This document shows, in pieces, positions 9,282-18,496 of a stretch of DNA of 64,000 nucleotides (position 1 is the stretch's first letter; the number at the start of each line of letters is the position of its first letter). The position numbers were made by a program, and so were the translations under genes. This DNA comes from CAWCWN01 sp963799245 (GTDB lineage: Bacteria; Chloroflexota; Ktedonobacteria; Ktedonobacterales; Ktedonobacteraceae). The stretch is from assembly GCA_963799245.1 (NCBI GenBank), contig CAWCWN010000001.1:91758-155757 (forward strand), given 5' to 3'. Below the pieces are notes generated by a model that made no database searches, was not told the DNA's origin, and worked only from the letters and a program-made list of their open reading frames with translations.

Positions 9282-9438
9282 CGAGGGCCTCCCACGTAAT
9301 TAGAATGTACCCAAATGGCACAGCAATGATAGTAGCTATTACAAGGTGCAAGCGGATGTTACACATGTGTAATATTCATATTCTATGCTATTAGCATGAC
9401 TGTTATCAAGTTTGACAATAACGTAAATACTTTTGTTA

Positions 9439-10548
9439 TTACACCAGTATTTTTCCATCCTTGAAGAAGAGCTCTCCATCAACCCAGACTTCACCCTGGC
9501 GGCGCAGGTCACAAACCATGTCCCAGTGGAGGGCTGAAGTGTTGCGGCCGCCGGTTTCGGGATAGCTGGCGCCCAGGGCCAGGTGCACGGTTCCGCCCAT
9601 CTTCTCGTCAAACAACACATTCTTTGTACTGCGATTGACGCGGGAGTTATTGCCAAAGGCAAACTCGCCTAGATAGCGAGCGCCGCCATCGATCTCCAGC
9701 ATCTGCTGCAAGTAATCCTGCCCCTGGCGCGCGCACGCCTCGATCACTTTTCCTTGCTCGAAAATCAGGCGCACCCCCTCAATCGTGCGGCCATCATGTG
9801 AGGCCGGTATATCGAACCGGATCACGCCGCTGGCGCTGTCTTCAACCGGGCCGGTAAAGAACTCCCCGCTGGGAAAGTTGCGCTTGCCGTCGCTGTTGAT
9901 AAATCTGCGCTCTGCTATTGAGAGCGTCAGGTCGGTACCCTCTCCCAGCATCCGTACCTGGCGATGCCCGACCAGCCAATCCACCAGGCGCTGCTGTTGA
10001 CAGGCAAGTTCTCGCCAGCGCTCAATCGGCTGGGGGTCATTGAGAAAGCATACATCAAAAACAAATTCCTCAAAATCGTGCAGCGACATTTCGGCATCCT
10101 GTGCATAGCCATGGGTGGGATACAGGGTTGAGCACCAGCGAAACCTGCCGGCTTGCTCACGCTGCCGCCAGATGCCTCTGATGGGCTGCAGCGCTGCGCG
10201 CTGCCTGCCAGCACGCGCCGGATCTACCGCGCTCAAAGCTTTGGTGTTGCTTCTTGCAGCTATATACAGCCGCGCATCGACACTTTCCGCCGTCACTTTA
10301 GCCAGGGGGGAGACGCGAGTGAGTTGGTCGTCGTTGGCCTCGCGTAAAAAGATCTCTTCCAGGTTTTCTAATTCAACCTGCGCAAGCGGGTGGGCGCCCA
10401 CGCGCAATACCTCTCTATATACGGCCTCAATGAGCGGAGCGGCCAGCGGCGCAGCCTGGATCGCAACAGTCTCGCCGGCTTTGATATATAAGGAGTAGTG
10501 GACGAGCGTGTGCGCCCAGCGCTGAATACGTTCATCTTGCATGCGCAA
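9439..10548 (-). CDS. M29-family metal-dependent aminopeptidase
   Basis: Cytosolic leucyl-aminopeptidase of the thermophilic M29 (AmpS/AmpT/PepS) family, which removes N-terminal residues from peptides with two metal ions. The conserved C-terminal metal-ligand blocks are present: NFPSGEFFTGPVEDSASG, GGARYLGEFAFGNNSRVN, GTVHLALGASYPETGG and SALHWDMVCDLR. The length of 369 residues is normal for the family. The gene ends 157 bp from the MoxR-like gene and begins 11 bp after the stop of the rqcH gene, with AAGGAAAAG just before the start codon, so it could share rqcH's transcript. Peptide turnover would fit with the peptide transporter encoded further along (inference). Confidence 0.9.
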   Translation of the reverse strand: MRMQDERIQRWAHTLVHYSLYIKAGETVAIQAAPLAAPLIEAVYREVLRVGAHPLAQVELENLEEIFLREANDDQLTRVSPLAKVTAESVDARLYIAARSNTKALSAVDPARAGRQRAALQPIRGIWRQREQAGRFRWCSTLYPTHGYAQDAEMSLHDFEEFVFDVCFLNDPQPIERWRELACQQQRLVDWLVGHRQVRMLGEGTDLTLSIAERRFINSDGKRNFPSGEFFTGPVEDSASGVIRFDIPASHDGRTIEGVRLIFEQGKVIEACARQGQDYLQQMLEIDGGARYLGEFAFGNNSRVNRSTKNVLFDEKMGGTVHLALGASYPETGGRNTSALHWDMVCDLRRQGEVWVDGELFFKDGKILV

Positions 10549-10558
10549 CTTTTCCTTT

Positions 10559-12518
10559 CTACTCTATATTTTCTGGCGCCACGAATATCGTCTTCTCCCG
10601 CTCATAGATCACCATCCCGGGCCCGCCACCTTTCATATGACGCACATATTTTTGCAACGTGTAATCAACAGGAGCAGCAGTGCTGCCGCGCGCCTGGCTA
10701 AAATAGGCGGCCAGGCGCGCGGCCTGATCTAGCGTAGAATAGGGAATTTCGCGCCCCCCCGCCTTGATAATGACGTGCGCACCTGGTACTCCGCGCGCGT
10801 GCAGCCAGGTATCATTGGCGGTCGCCTGGTGAAACGTAATCTCCTCGTTCTGGCGACTATTCTTGCCAATCAACAGGGCGAAGCCATCGCGGCTCTGCAG
10901 GCGTAAAGGGACCCCCCCACCAGGCATGGCAGCCCTGCTCTTAAGTTGCTTCTTGCTCTTGGCAGCGGCCTTTTTCTTTGCGGGCCGTTGCGCCGCGCCA
11001 CGTATATAGCCCGCGCCCTGCACCTCGGCTTTGACCAGGGCCACCTCCGCCGGGGTATCAGCAAGCATCAGGTCGGCCAGTAATTGTTCAATGGTAGCCA
11101 TCTCCATCGCGTTTTGCACGATCTGAGCAGGCACAAGGGCGGTAGCGCGTCGCAACTTGGCGTATTTATTGAAGAGGCGCGTGGCGTTGCCCACGGCGTC
11201 AAAGCGCGGGTCAAGTGCGATGGCAATCTCCTCATACTGGCCAGATGCTTCCTCGGCAAAAAAGCTGGGCAGGATGACGCTGTTCAAGCCCTGCCGCACC
11301 TCGTGCTGATGAGCCAGCAGCAGGTCACCCTCAAGCCGGTAGCGGGCTGCCTCCGCCGTGCGAGCCTGTTCCCGCTGCAGCAGTTCGCCCTTGCGTCTGC
11401 AGCGCTCAAGTTGCGTTTGCAGTAGCCTGCGCAGCGGCGCGCGTACGTTCTCCATGGCGTCTCGCCATTCGCTACGCGCAAAATAGTCATCGAGCAGCAC
11501 ATTGATGGATGGAGACTGCTGGCTGCGCAGGCCGGGCTGATCTATATATTGCTCCAGGACATAAGGCGCGCAGGCCACGGGCACTGCTGCCCCGGATGTG
11601 CCAGGCGCAGCGGGAGCCTCGGTAATGCGCTCTACCATGTGTGGCGACCACACATGGCTGTCGTACAACGCAGCCAGCTCGCGTACGTTCCAGGCCAGTT
11701 CCTCCCACATGCCCACGCCGCCCTCAAATGGAGTCTCAGCATCGCCCGTCGTCCGGTAGACAGCTTCGCGAGCCAGCAAGGGACTGAAGCCGAGCAGGTG
11801 TCTCGTCAGCAACTGCCATAATTTTGTTTGAGCGGGAGCATGTCTGCGCTTTTTCCCCTGGGCGACCTGTTCAACAGGCACCTGGTCTCCGGCCCAAAGC
11901 GCCAGACTATCTGCCTGCAGTGTCGCCGCCTCTACCTTCGGCAGAGTATGACCCGTAAAGGTGTGCTGCTGGGGAGGAGGAGGTATGTAGCGCACATTGG
12001 CGGCTACCGTACGGTAACGATTGACCTCGGCACCGACATGTTTAAGACTGCCAAGAATCATGCCAGCCTCATCACAAAAAATAATATTACTGAGGTTTCC
12101 CATCATTTCGGCAATCAGGCGAAAACGTACTCGCTCATCGCTCTGCGGGCCGCTGCGGTAACTGGCGACCAGCTCCAGCATACGCTCCCAGCGAGGCTGT
12201 ACCACAGTCTCAATACGCGCGCCTACGAGATATTTACGCAAGAGCATAACAAATGAGGACGGCTCACTGGCGATCCTGGCGGGCTTGCGAACGGTCAGGT
12301 GGGCGCGCGCCAGTTGTGGATGCGCGGACAGATAGAGCCAACGGTTATGCCCCCCCTCGCCCCCCCTGCCCCCCCCTTACACCCTGACTGCCGGGCGCAT
12401 AGCACTGCAGGGCGATAGCATATTCACTCGGCGCAATGATGGTGTCGATACGCGCGCCCTTTAGCAAGATACGCCATTCGTCAGCAACCGCAGCCAGGGT
12501 TATAGCATCTACCTGCAT
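10559..12518 (-). CDS. rqcH: RqcH/NFACT ribosome quality-control protein, disrupted by a +1 frameshift in G-tracts
   Basis: RqcH binds 60S-like 50S subunits carrying stalled nascent chains and adds alanine tails. The main frame (10559-12247) holds the NFACT-N remainder (MLLRKYLVGARIETVV, RWERMLELV), a helical middle and the NFACT-R domain (TWLHARGVPGAHVIIK near the C-terminus). The missing N-terminus is encoded just upstream in another frame from ATG 12518 (MQVDAITLAAVADEWRILLK). It runs into G8-CA-G7-CGA-G7, then a stop. Removing one G from the eight-G run joins this frame to NRWLYLSAHPQLARAHLTV and gives one continuous protein of about 652 residues. Either the gene is off as sequenced, or the tract length varies, or the base is an error. 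Confidence 0.85.
12350..12376 (-). repeat. Triple G-tract (7, 7 and 8 G) inside rqcH
   Basis: On the coding strand three guanine runs of 8, 7 and 7 are separated by CA and CGA. They encode a Gly-rich insertion between two conserved NFACT-N segments. Such runs are prone to polymerase slippage. The present total leaves rqcH out of frame by one base. Confidence 0.9.
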
Positions 12519-12784
12519 CGAATTCCCTATCTCTATCTATCGTTCTTTAGCATACAACAGCATCTACGAATTTGCCCGCAGGTGTTGTACAATATCTACT
12601 AGGTAACTTTGTTACTTTTAGTCGTAGCCTGGTTTGTTGCACCCTCATTCCCAGCGCGGCCATAACTTGAACACATGGGTATGCCGGAGCACATCTTATA
12701 CGCGAGCGTCATTGATAGTATAACAAAAGGGTGGTGTGTTCGTATACCACCTCTCCAGTGCCAGTAATGTCAGAGGGAAAAAGC

Positions 12785-13438
12785 ATGCAACTTGAGACGG
12801 AGCAACAATCTGTGTTCCAGCAGAGTTCGAGCCTCCTGCCGTCACAGCAGCCTGGGCTGCTTTTCGTCCTTTCGGCTCCATCCGGCACGGGTAAAGATAG
12901 CGTTATTTCTGCTCTCAAAGAGAGCAGGGCGGATTTTTATGTCGTAGCTTCGGTTACCACGCGTTCACCTCGACCCGGGGAGAGCGAGGGCAACCCCTAT
13001 CACTTTATCAGTGAAGAGAGCTTCAAACAGTTAATTGCAGCTGATGCACTCCTCGAATACGCCAATGTCCACGGTAACTGGTATGGGCAACCCCGCCAGG
13101 CCATTCGAGAAAACCTCCAGGCCGGCCGCGATGTGCTGCTCAAAATTGATGTCCAGGGAGCGGCAACGGTGCGTCATAAAGTCCCGGAGGCCATCTTCAT
13201 CTTCCTGGTTCCAGGTTCCCTATCAGAGTTAGAGCAGCGCCTGGCGCAGCGTGATACGGAAACGCCAGAGCAGCGTGCCCGGCGCTTAAGCGACGCTCGC
13301 GAAGAGCTGGCACAGCGCTCTTTGTATGATTACGTGATCGTCAACCGCCAGGATCACTTGCAGGAGGCGGTCGAGCAGCTGCGTGCTATAATGTTAGCTG
13401 AACACTGTCGTACCCAGATCCGCCACATTGATATTTAA
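12785..13438 (+). CDS. gmk: Guanylate kinase
   Basis: Phosphorylates GMP to GDP with ATP. The P-loop SAPSGTGKDS is at residues 30-39. The GMP-binding region TTRSPRPGESEGNPYHF, the EYANVHGNWYGQPRQAI segment, the lid and Walker-B-like strand LLKIDVQGA, and the C-terminal RDTETPEQRARRL arginine cluster are all family-typical. ATG at 12785 is chosen because AGAGGG lies 8 bases upstream; GTG at 12731 and ATG at 12767 are in frame but less well supported. The protein has about 20 extra N-terminal residues rich in Gln and Ser. It is followed closely by glpX. Confidence 0.93.
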   Translation: MQLETEQQSVFQQSSSLLPSQQPGLLFVLSAPSGTGKDSVISALKESRADFYVVASVTTRSPRPGESEGNPYHFISEESFKQLIAADALLEYANVHGNWYGQPRQAIRENLQAGRDVLLKIDVQGAATVRHKVPEAIFIFLVPGSLSELEQRLAQRDTETPEQRARRLSDAREELAQRSLYDYVIVNRQDHLQEAVEQLRAIMLAEHCRTQIRHIDI

Positions 13439-13454
13439 GGACAAAGGAGCGCGT

Positions 13455-14459
13455 ATGTTAGAAGATCGCTTTATACAATCTGGCACCGTTGAACGCAACC
13501 TGGCCATGGAACTCGTGCGCGTGACCGAGGCCGCCGCGTTAAGTGCCGGTAGATGGATGGGCAAAGGCAATAAGGAAATGGTAGACCAGTCGGCCGTCGA
13601 TGCTATGCGTCGTGCCCTGGACGGTGTCGACATGAGCGGCGTCGTGGTCATTGGCGAGGGAGAGAAGGACGAGGCCCCCATGCTCTATATCGGCGAGCAG
13701 GTTGGGAATGGCTCGCAGCCACAGGTCGATGTGGCGGTCGACCCCGTTGATGGTACACGTCTACTCGCCCTGGGACTGCCCGGGGCATTGGCAATCGTGG
13801 CCATCGCCGAACGAGGCTCGATGTTCGCGGCGCCTCCGGGCGTCTTCTACATGGAAAAGATAGCGGTCGGACCGGCTGCGCGCCATGTAATTGACATTAA
13901 CGCCTCGATTGCCATCAACCTTGACCGCATCGCCCAGGTGCGTGATGCGCGCATAGAGGACCTGACAGTGATAATTCTCGACCGCCCTCGCCATGCCGAA
14001 ATCATTCGCCAGATCCGCGATGTCGGCGCGCGCATTCGCCTGATCAGCGATGGCGATGTCGCGGCCGTGATTCAGGCGGCTATGGAAGATTATAGAGGCA
14101 TTGATGTCTTGATGGGCATTGGAGGCGCGCCAGAAGCTGTACTGGCCGCCGCGGCATTAAAGTGTGTTGGCGGCGAGATCCAGTGTAAAATCTGGCCGCG
14201 CTCAGACGAGGAGCGCGAGAAACTGAAGGCAGATGGGGTAGATCTAGATCGCGTTTTCCGCACAAATGACCTTGTCAGCGGCAACGATGTTTCATTTGCG
14301 GCAACCGGCATCACCGGCGGTGAAATTCTGGACGGTGTGCAGTATTTTGGTTGGGGTGCGCGCACCTCTTCTGTGATGATGCGCTCACGCTCTGGAACCA
14401 TACGCTACATTCACGCGCGCCACCAGTGGCGCAAGGGCCGCCAGGCACCGAGGGTGTAA
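13455..14459 (+). CDS. glpX: Class II fructose-1,6-bisphosphatase (GlpX)
   Basis: Hydrolyses fructose-1,6-bisphosphate to fructose-6-phosphate in gluconeogenesis, using divalent metal. Signature segments are VVIGEGEKDEAPMLYIGE and AVDPVDGTRLLALGLPGA, the metal and phosphate sites of the inositol-phosphatase superfamily. Further on are MGIGGAPEAVLAAAALKCVGG and ATGITGGEILDGV. ATG at 13455 is preceded by AAAGGAG with normal spacing, 16 bp after the gmk stop, so the pair is likely one operon. The length of 334 residues matches the family. A perfect GC palindrome just downstream should terminate transcription. Confidence 0.93.
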   Translation: MLEDRFIQSGTVERNLAMELVRVTEAAALSAGRWMGKGNKEMVDQSAVDAMRRALDGVDMSGVVVIGEGEKDEAPMLYIGEQVGNGSQPQVDVAVDPVDGTRLLALGLPGALAIVAIAERGSMFAAPPGVFYMEKIAVGPAARHVIDINASIAINLDRIAQVRDARIEDLTVIILDRPRHAEIIRQIRDVGARIRLISDGDVAAVIQAAMEDYRGIDVLMGIGGAPEAVLAAAALKCVGGEIQCKIWPRSDEEREKLKADGVDLDRVFRTNDLVSGNDVSFAATGITGGEILDGVQYFGWGARTSSVMMRSRSGTIRYIHARHQWRKGRQAPRV

Positions 14460-14480
14460 GGCACAGGCGCCCCTGGGGGA

Positions 14481-14508
14481 GGGAGCGCGGCCCGCGGGCC
14501 GCGCTCCC
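14481..14508. terminator. Perfect 28-nt GC-rich palindrome between convergent glpX and icd
   Basis: Two 13-bp arms (GGGAGCGCGGCCC and its complement) flank a GC centre. It sits in the 60-bp gap between the stops of two converging genes, so it probably acts in both directions. No long T-run follows. Confidence 0.65.
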
Positions 14509-14519
14509 CCTCGCGCCGA

Positions 14520-15605
14520 TTATAAGCGCTGTAAATGTTCAATCACGGCGTCTGCGACCTGTGTGGTACCGACAGCACTGAGATCGTCCGGGCGCGACTT
14601 TAGATCGTAGGTCACGCTCTTGCCTTCAGCGATCACCTGGGTAATAGCCTGCTCCAGCCGCGCAGCCGCTGCTCGCTCACCAAGGTGGCGCAGCATCAAT
14701 ACCCCCGAGAACATCATGGCCATGGGATTGACTTTATTTTGACCTGCATACTTGGGTGCGCTGCCGTGCACCGGCTCAAATACGGCGTACTGGCTGCCGA
14801 CATTGGCCCCCGGTGCAACCCCCAGGCCGCCAATAAGTCCGGCAGATAAATCAGAGATGATATCTCCATATAAGTTCGGCAGCACAAGCACGTCATACGC
14901 TTCCGGCTTCTGGACCAGCTGCATACACATATTGTCGACGATACGATCCTCAAATTGGATATCGGGATATTCCTTGGAGACCTCTTGCGCCGTGGCAAGA
15001 AAAAGACCGTCGGAACAACGCATAATATTCGCCTTGTGGACCGCGGTGACTTTACGATGCTCATTGGCGCGAGCGTATTCAAATGCGAACTTGACTATAC
15101 GCCGGGTAGCCATCACAGAGATAAACTTTATACTGATAGCGGAGTCCAGATGCAGGCGCGTCCCCGTCGTATGAGCAATCGTCTCTATGATCTCTTCCTG
15201 CTCGGGAGTTCCTATTTGAAACTCGATGCCAGCATATAAATCCTCTGTATTCTCCCGCACGATCGTCAAATCAATGTTGTCATAGCGAGAACGCAAACCC
15301 TGGTATGTCTTTGCAGGGCGTAGATTTGCATAGAGATCGAGTCTCTTGCGTAAGGTTACGTTTGCACTGCGCACGCCCTTACCAACGGGAGTGGTAATCG
15401 GACCCTTCAAGGCAACCTTTGTATCTTTAATCGATTCGATCACTTCATCGGGCAAGATCGTGCCATGCTTCTCCAACATCTCCAGGCCCGCTTGGTGTAT
15501 TTTCCAGCAAAACTGAATACCTGTTGCCTCGAGCACGCGACGTGTTGCCTCAGTAATCTCTGGCCCTGTCCCATCGCCAGGTATGAGTGTGATGGCGTAC
15601 GCCAT
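14520..15605 (-). CDS. icd: Isocitrate dehydrogenase, probably NADP-dependent
   Basis: TCA-cycle enzyme converting isocitrate to 2-oxoglutarate. Motifs present are LIPGDGTGPEIT, the substrate loop TTPVGKGVRSANVTLRKR, the IVRENTEDLYAGIE strand, and LVLPNLYGDIISDLSAGLIGG with the metal-binding Asp residues. The coenzyme-deciding segment reads APKYAGQNKVNP, which carries the Lys-Tyr pair used by the E. coli NADP enzyme rather than the Asp-Ile of NAD enzymes. NADP use is therefore inferred. ATG at 15605 has GGAGGG just upstream; the TTG twelve bases earlier lies within that ribosome-binding site. The length is about 361 residues. Confidence 0.9.
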   Translation of the reverse strand: MAYAITLIPGDGTGPEITEATRRVLEATGIQFCWKIHQAGLEMLEKHGTILPDEVIESIKDTKVALKGPITTPVGKGVRSANVTLRKRLDLYANLRPAKTYQGLRSRYDNIDLTIVRENTEDLYAGIEFQIGTPEQEEIIETIAHTTGTRLHLDSAISIKFISVMATRRIVKFAFEYARANEHRKVTAVHKANIMRCSDGLFLATAQEVSKEYPDIQFEDRIVDNMCMQLVQKPEAYDVLVLPNLYGDIISDLSAGLIGGLGVAPGANVGSQYAVFEPVHGSAPKYAGQNKVNPMAMMFSGVLMLRHLGERAAAARLEQAITQVIAEGKSVTYDLKSRPDDLSAVGTTQVADAVIEHLQRL

Positions 15606-15810
15606 GAGTCCCTCCAATTAGTAGAGCTTATCGGGATTCTTCTGCTTCTCGATTATATCACCAAACAACGGTAATTTAAATTCAAAGACGAGTAGCTCAC
15701 CCCTGCATACAGCGCGGGATATTACTGGCTCCAGAGGGTATTCCGCGAGGCGAGAAGGCTGGCAGAACCTGACAGGGGGATGCAGACCTCTCGCGCCGCA
15801 AGTGGGGCCG

Positions 15811-18267
15811 CTAGGACGTCCGTTTTACGTGCGCCGTAGTACCTTTGGAAGCGGTGGTGCGCTTCTTTTTCGTCGTCGAGGTCGCACTGGCTGCCGTTTT
15901 CTGCGCTGGCGCAGAGCGGGTCGAGGCTGCGCGCGTGGAGGTAACACGAGCCGTCGTTCTGCGTGATGTCGCAGGGCGGGCCGCTGCCTTGCGCGTCTTT
16001 TTCGGCCCCCCCTGCGCTCTCTCGCCATCAAGAGCGGGGGCTGCCGCTTTCCTCCCGCCGCCAGGAGAGCGCTTACCGCCGTGCTCGCCCGCGCCGTTCT
16101 GGAGTGGCTTCTCTTCGGAGCCTCGCTGAGCGACTATAACCTCCTTATAACAGACCGGCTCCTGGCCCACGCGTGCCACAACCATCAAGCCCCCACAATT
16201 AGGACAGAGGTCCGGTAGCGGACGCTCCCACATGGCAAAGTTACAGCTGGGGTAGTTACTGCATCCATAGAAAACGCGCTTCTTCTGTTTCGTTTTACGC
16301 TCCACAAGGTCACCACCGCACTCTGGACACAAAGCACCCGTTTTATTCATGAAAGAGCGGCGGTAACGACACTCGGGAAAACCTGAGCAAGAAATGAAAC
16401 GCCCGAAGCGACCGGTGCGCACAACCAGCTGGCGCCCACACTCGGGGCAGGTTTCGTCCATCTCCTCAACTGGCTTCTGGACGCGATTCATCTCTACCTC
16501 GGCCTTCTCCATGCTGAGCTTAAAGTCGCCGTAGAAGCCGCGCAAAAACTCGGTCCAGGATTGACGGCCCTCCTCGACATCATCTAGTTTGCGCTCCATT
16601 TCGGCCGTAAAACTGGTATCTACGATATCGGGAAAATGCTTGTTCATCACTTCATTGACCGTTTCACCCAGCCATGTCGGGGTAAAGCGGCGCTGCTCCT
16701 GGTCGACATAACCACGGTCCTGGATGGTGCTGATGATGGGCACATAAGTACTGGGGCGTCCAATCCCCTGCTCTTCCAGCTCCTTAATCAGGCTGGCCTC
16801 AGTATAGCGCGGGGAAGGTTGAGTAAAATGCTGTTCTGGCTTTAAGTCATGCAGGTCGAGTATCTCTTGAGTAGTCAGGGCCGGCAAAAGTTTCTCATCT
16901 TCCTCGTGTGACCACACAGCGTAAAAACCAGGAAATTTGAGATGCGAGCCGTTAGCGCGAAAAACATACTGGGCCGCAACGATGTCTACCCGCACTGTAT
17001 CGAAGACGGCAGGAGTCATAAAGCTGGCAACAAAACGGCGCCAGATCAGGTTGTACAATTTAAACTGCTCAGCTGAGAGATATGACTTGACGACCTGGGG
17101 CGTCAATGCGACATCAGTCGGTCTAATCGCCTCGTGAGCATCCTGAGTTGTCGCTTTCGCCTTGCCGGTACGGCCCGCACCTACATAGGGCTGACCAAAC
17201 TCCTCTGCGATAAAGCTCTTTACCTTCGCCTGCGCTTCATCAGAGATGCGCGTTGAGTCGGTACGCATATATGTAATCAGACCCTGATGCCCGCGCTGGC
17301 CCAGTTCAATACCCTCATACAGTTGTTGGGCAACGCTCATCGTCTTCTTGGGCTTCATATAGAGGCGCGCAGACGCATCCTGCTGCATCGTACTGGTGGT
17401 GTAGGGCAGGTAGGGCTGACGGCGCTGTTCCTTCTCTTCTACCTTCATGACCGTGTAGGTCGCGCCCTGTAAATCCGCGAGAATCGCATCCGCCTCCGCC
17501 TGCGACGAGATTTTGACGCGTCCCTTTTCAGCCTTTAGCGCCTTGCCCGCGCCGCCATTACTCGCTGCGAACGCAGCCCCATCCTCACCTTCAGCAGCGC
17601 TCTCCGCGCTATCGAAGGCTACTATATCCTTGAGGCGCGTAATGAGGTACGCATCAAAGCGCTCAGTCCGCCCCTGCTTGCTCAGATTGGCCGTTATACT
17701 CCAATATTCCTCAGGTATAAAGGCACGTATCTCAGCTTCACGATCACAGATAAGGCGCAGGGCAACGGACTGCACCCGGCCCGCGCTGGTACCCGATTGA
17801 ATACGCCGCCAGAGCAGAGGGCTGATTTTATAGCCGACGAGGCGATCGAGCACGCGGCGTGCCTGCTGGGCATTAAAAAGATCTTCATTAATCTCACGCG
17901 GCTTTTTGATAGCGTCTCGAACAGCGCCCCTGGTAATTTCGTTAAACACGGCACGGTGCGGATGCTGTAATTCCAGCAGGTGCTTAAGCGACCAGGCAAT
18001 GAACTCTCCCTCGCGATCCGGGTCGGGTGCCAGGTATACTTCGTCAGCACGTCTGGAGGCAGCTTTCAGATCGTCAATGAGTTTGTCTTTTTTCTCAATA
18101 ACCTCATATTGCGGTGTAAAATCTTTGCGCGTGTTTACGCCCAGACCCTTTTTGGGTAAATCCATAATGTGCCCCATCGAGGCCATCACCTGGTAGTCCT
18201 TGCCAAGAAATTTTTCGATTGTCTTTGCTTTGGCGGGTGACTCTACTATTACGAGCTTTTTTGCCAT
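15811..18267 (-). CDS. topA: DNA topoisomerase I with basic Ala/Thr/Lys tail
   Basis: Type IA topoisomerase relaxing negative supercoils. The Toprim domain includes KLVIVESPAKAKTIEKFLG at the start and YLAPDPDREGEFIAW at about 78-92. The catalytic tyrosine is Tyr333 in LITYMRTDST. The C-terminal part carries three CPxC zinc-ribbon units (CPECGRQ, CPECGGD, CPNCGGL). The last ~100 residues are low complexity, rich in Ala, Thr, Ser, Arg and Lys, and probably add DNA binding. An Ala/Gly/Lys-rich insert also sits around residues 220-250. The length of 818 residues is at the upper end for the family because of the tail. Confidence 0.94.
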   Translation of the reverse strand: MAKKLVIVESPAKAKTIEKFLGKDYQVMASMGHIMDLPKKGLGVNTRKDFTPQYEVIEKKDKLIDDLKAASRRADEVYLAPDPDREGEFIAWSLKHLLELQHPHRAVFNEITRGAVRDAIKKPREINEDLFNAQQARRVLDRLVGYKISPLLWRRIQSGTSAGRVQSVALRLICDREAEIRAFIPEEYWSITANLSKQGRTERFDAYLITRLKDIVAFDSAESAAEGEDGAAFAASNGGAGKALKAEKGRVKISSQAEADAILADLQGATYTVMKVEEKEQRRQPYLPYTTSTMQQDASARLYMKPKKTMSVAQQLYEGIELGQRGHQGLITYMRTDSTRISDEAQAKVKSFIAEEFGQPYVGAGRTGKAKATTQDAHEAIRPTDVALTPQVVKSYLSAEQFKLYNLIWRRFVASFMTPAVFDTVRVDIVAAQYVFRANGSHLKFPGFYAVWSHEEDEKLLPALTTQEILDLHDLKPEQHFTQPSPRYTEASLIKELEEQGIGRPSTYVPIISTIQDRGYVDQEQRRFTPTWLGETVNEVMNKHFPDIVDTSFTAEMERKLDDVEEGRQSWTEFLRGFYGDFKLSMEKAEVEMNRVQKPVEEMDETCPECGRQLVVRTGRFGRFISCSGFPECRYRRSFMNKTGALCPECGGDLVERKTKQKKRVFYGCSNYPSCNFAMWERPLPDLCPNCGGLMVVARVGQEPVCYKEVIVAQRGSEEKPLQNGAGEHGGKRSPGGGRKAAAPALDGERAQGGPKKTRKAAARPATSRRTTARVTSTRAASTRSAPAQKTAASATSTTKKKRTTASKGTTAHVKRTS

Positions 18268-18316
18268 ATATTCATACCTGATCTTTTATTCTCTCCGACA
18301 ACCTCTTCAGTGCTAT

Positions 18317-18345
18317 GCTATATCAAAGCATAGGATAGCATACAA
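18317..18345 (-). promoter_or_regulatory. Candidate topA promoter with nested dyads
   Basis: On the minus strand, TTGTAT and TATAGC are separated by 17 bases, about 50 bp before the topA start. The same bases form overlapping inverted repeats (CTATGCT with AGCATAG, and TGCTAT with ATAGCA). The -35 match is weak, so this is a candidate only. Confidence 0.35.
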
Positions 18346-18496
18346 TGACAAGAGCCTCTAGCACTTCTATTTTTGTTATGCACGAGCAAACAAGAAATAG
18401 AGCCTTTTCCTTTTTAAGAAACACTATTCCGACAAAAAAATTCCCCACAAGAATATCACATTCTGTCAAATTTGGCTTCAGAGCGCCTGCCTCACC

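Noticed and set aside
13428..13454. TTG start at 13428 for glpX
   Set aside because: It overlaps the gmk end and lacks a ribosome-binding site; AAAGGAG clearly marks ATG 13455.
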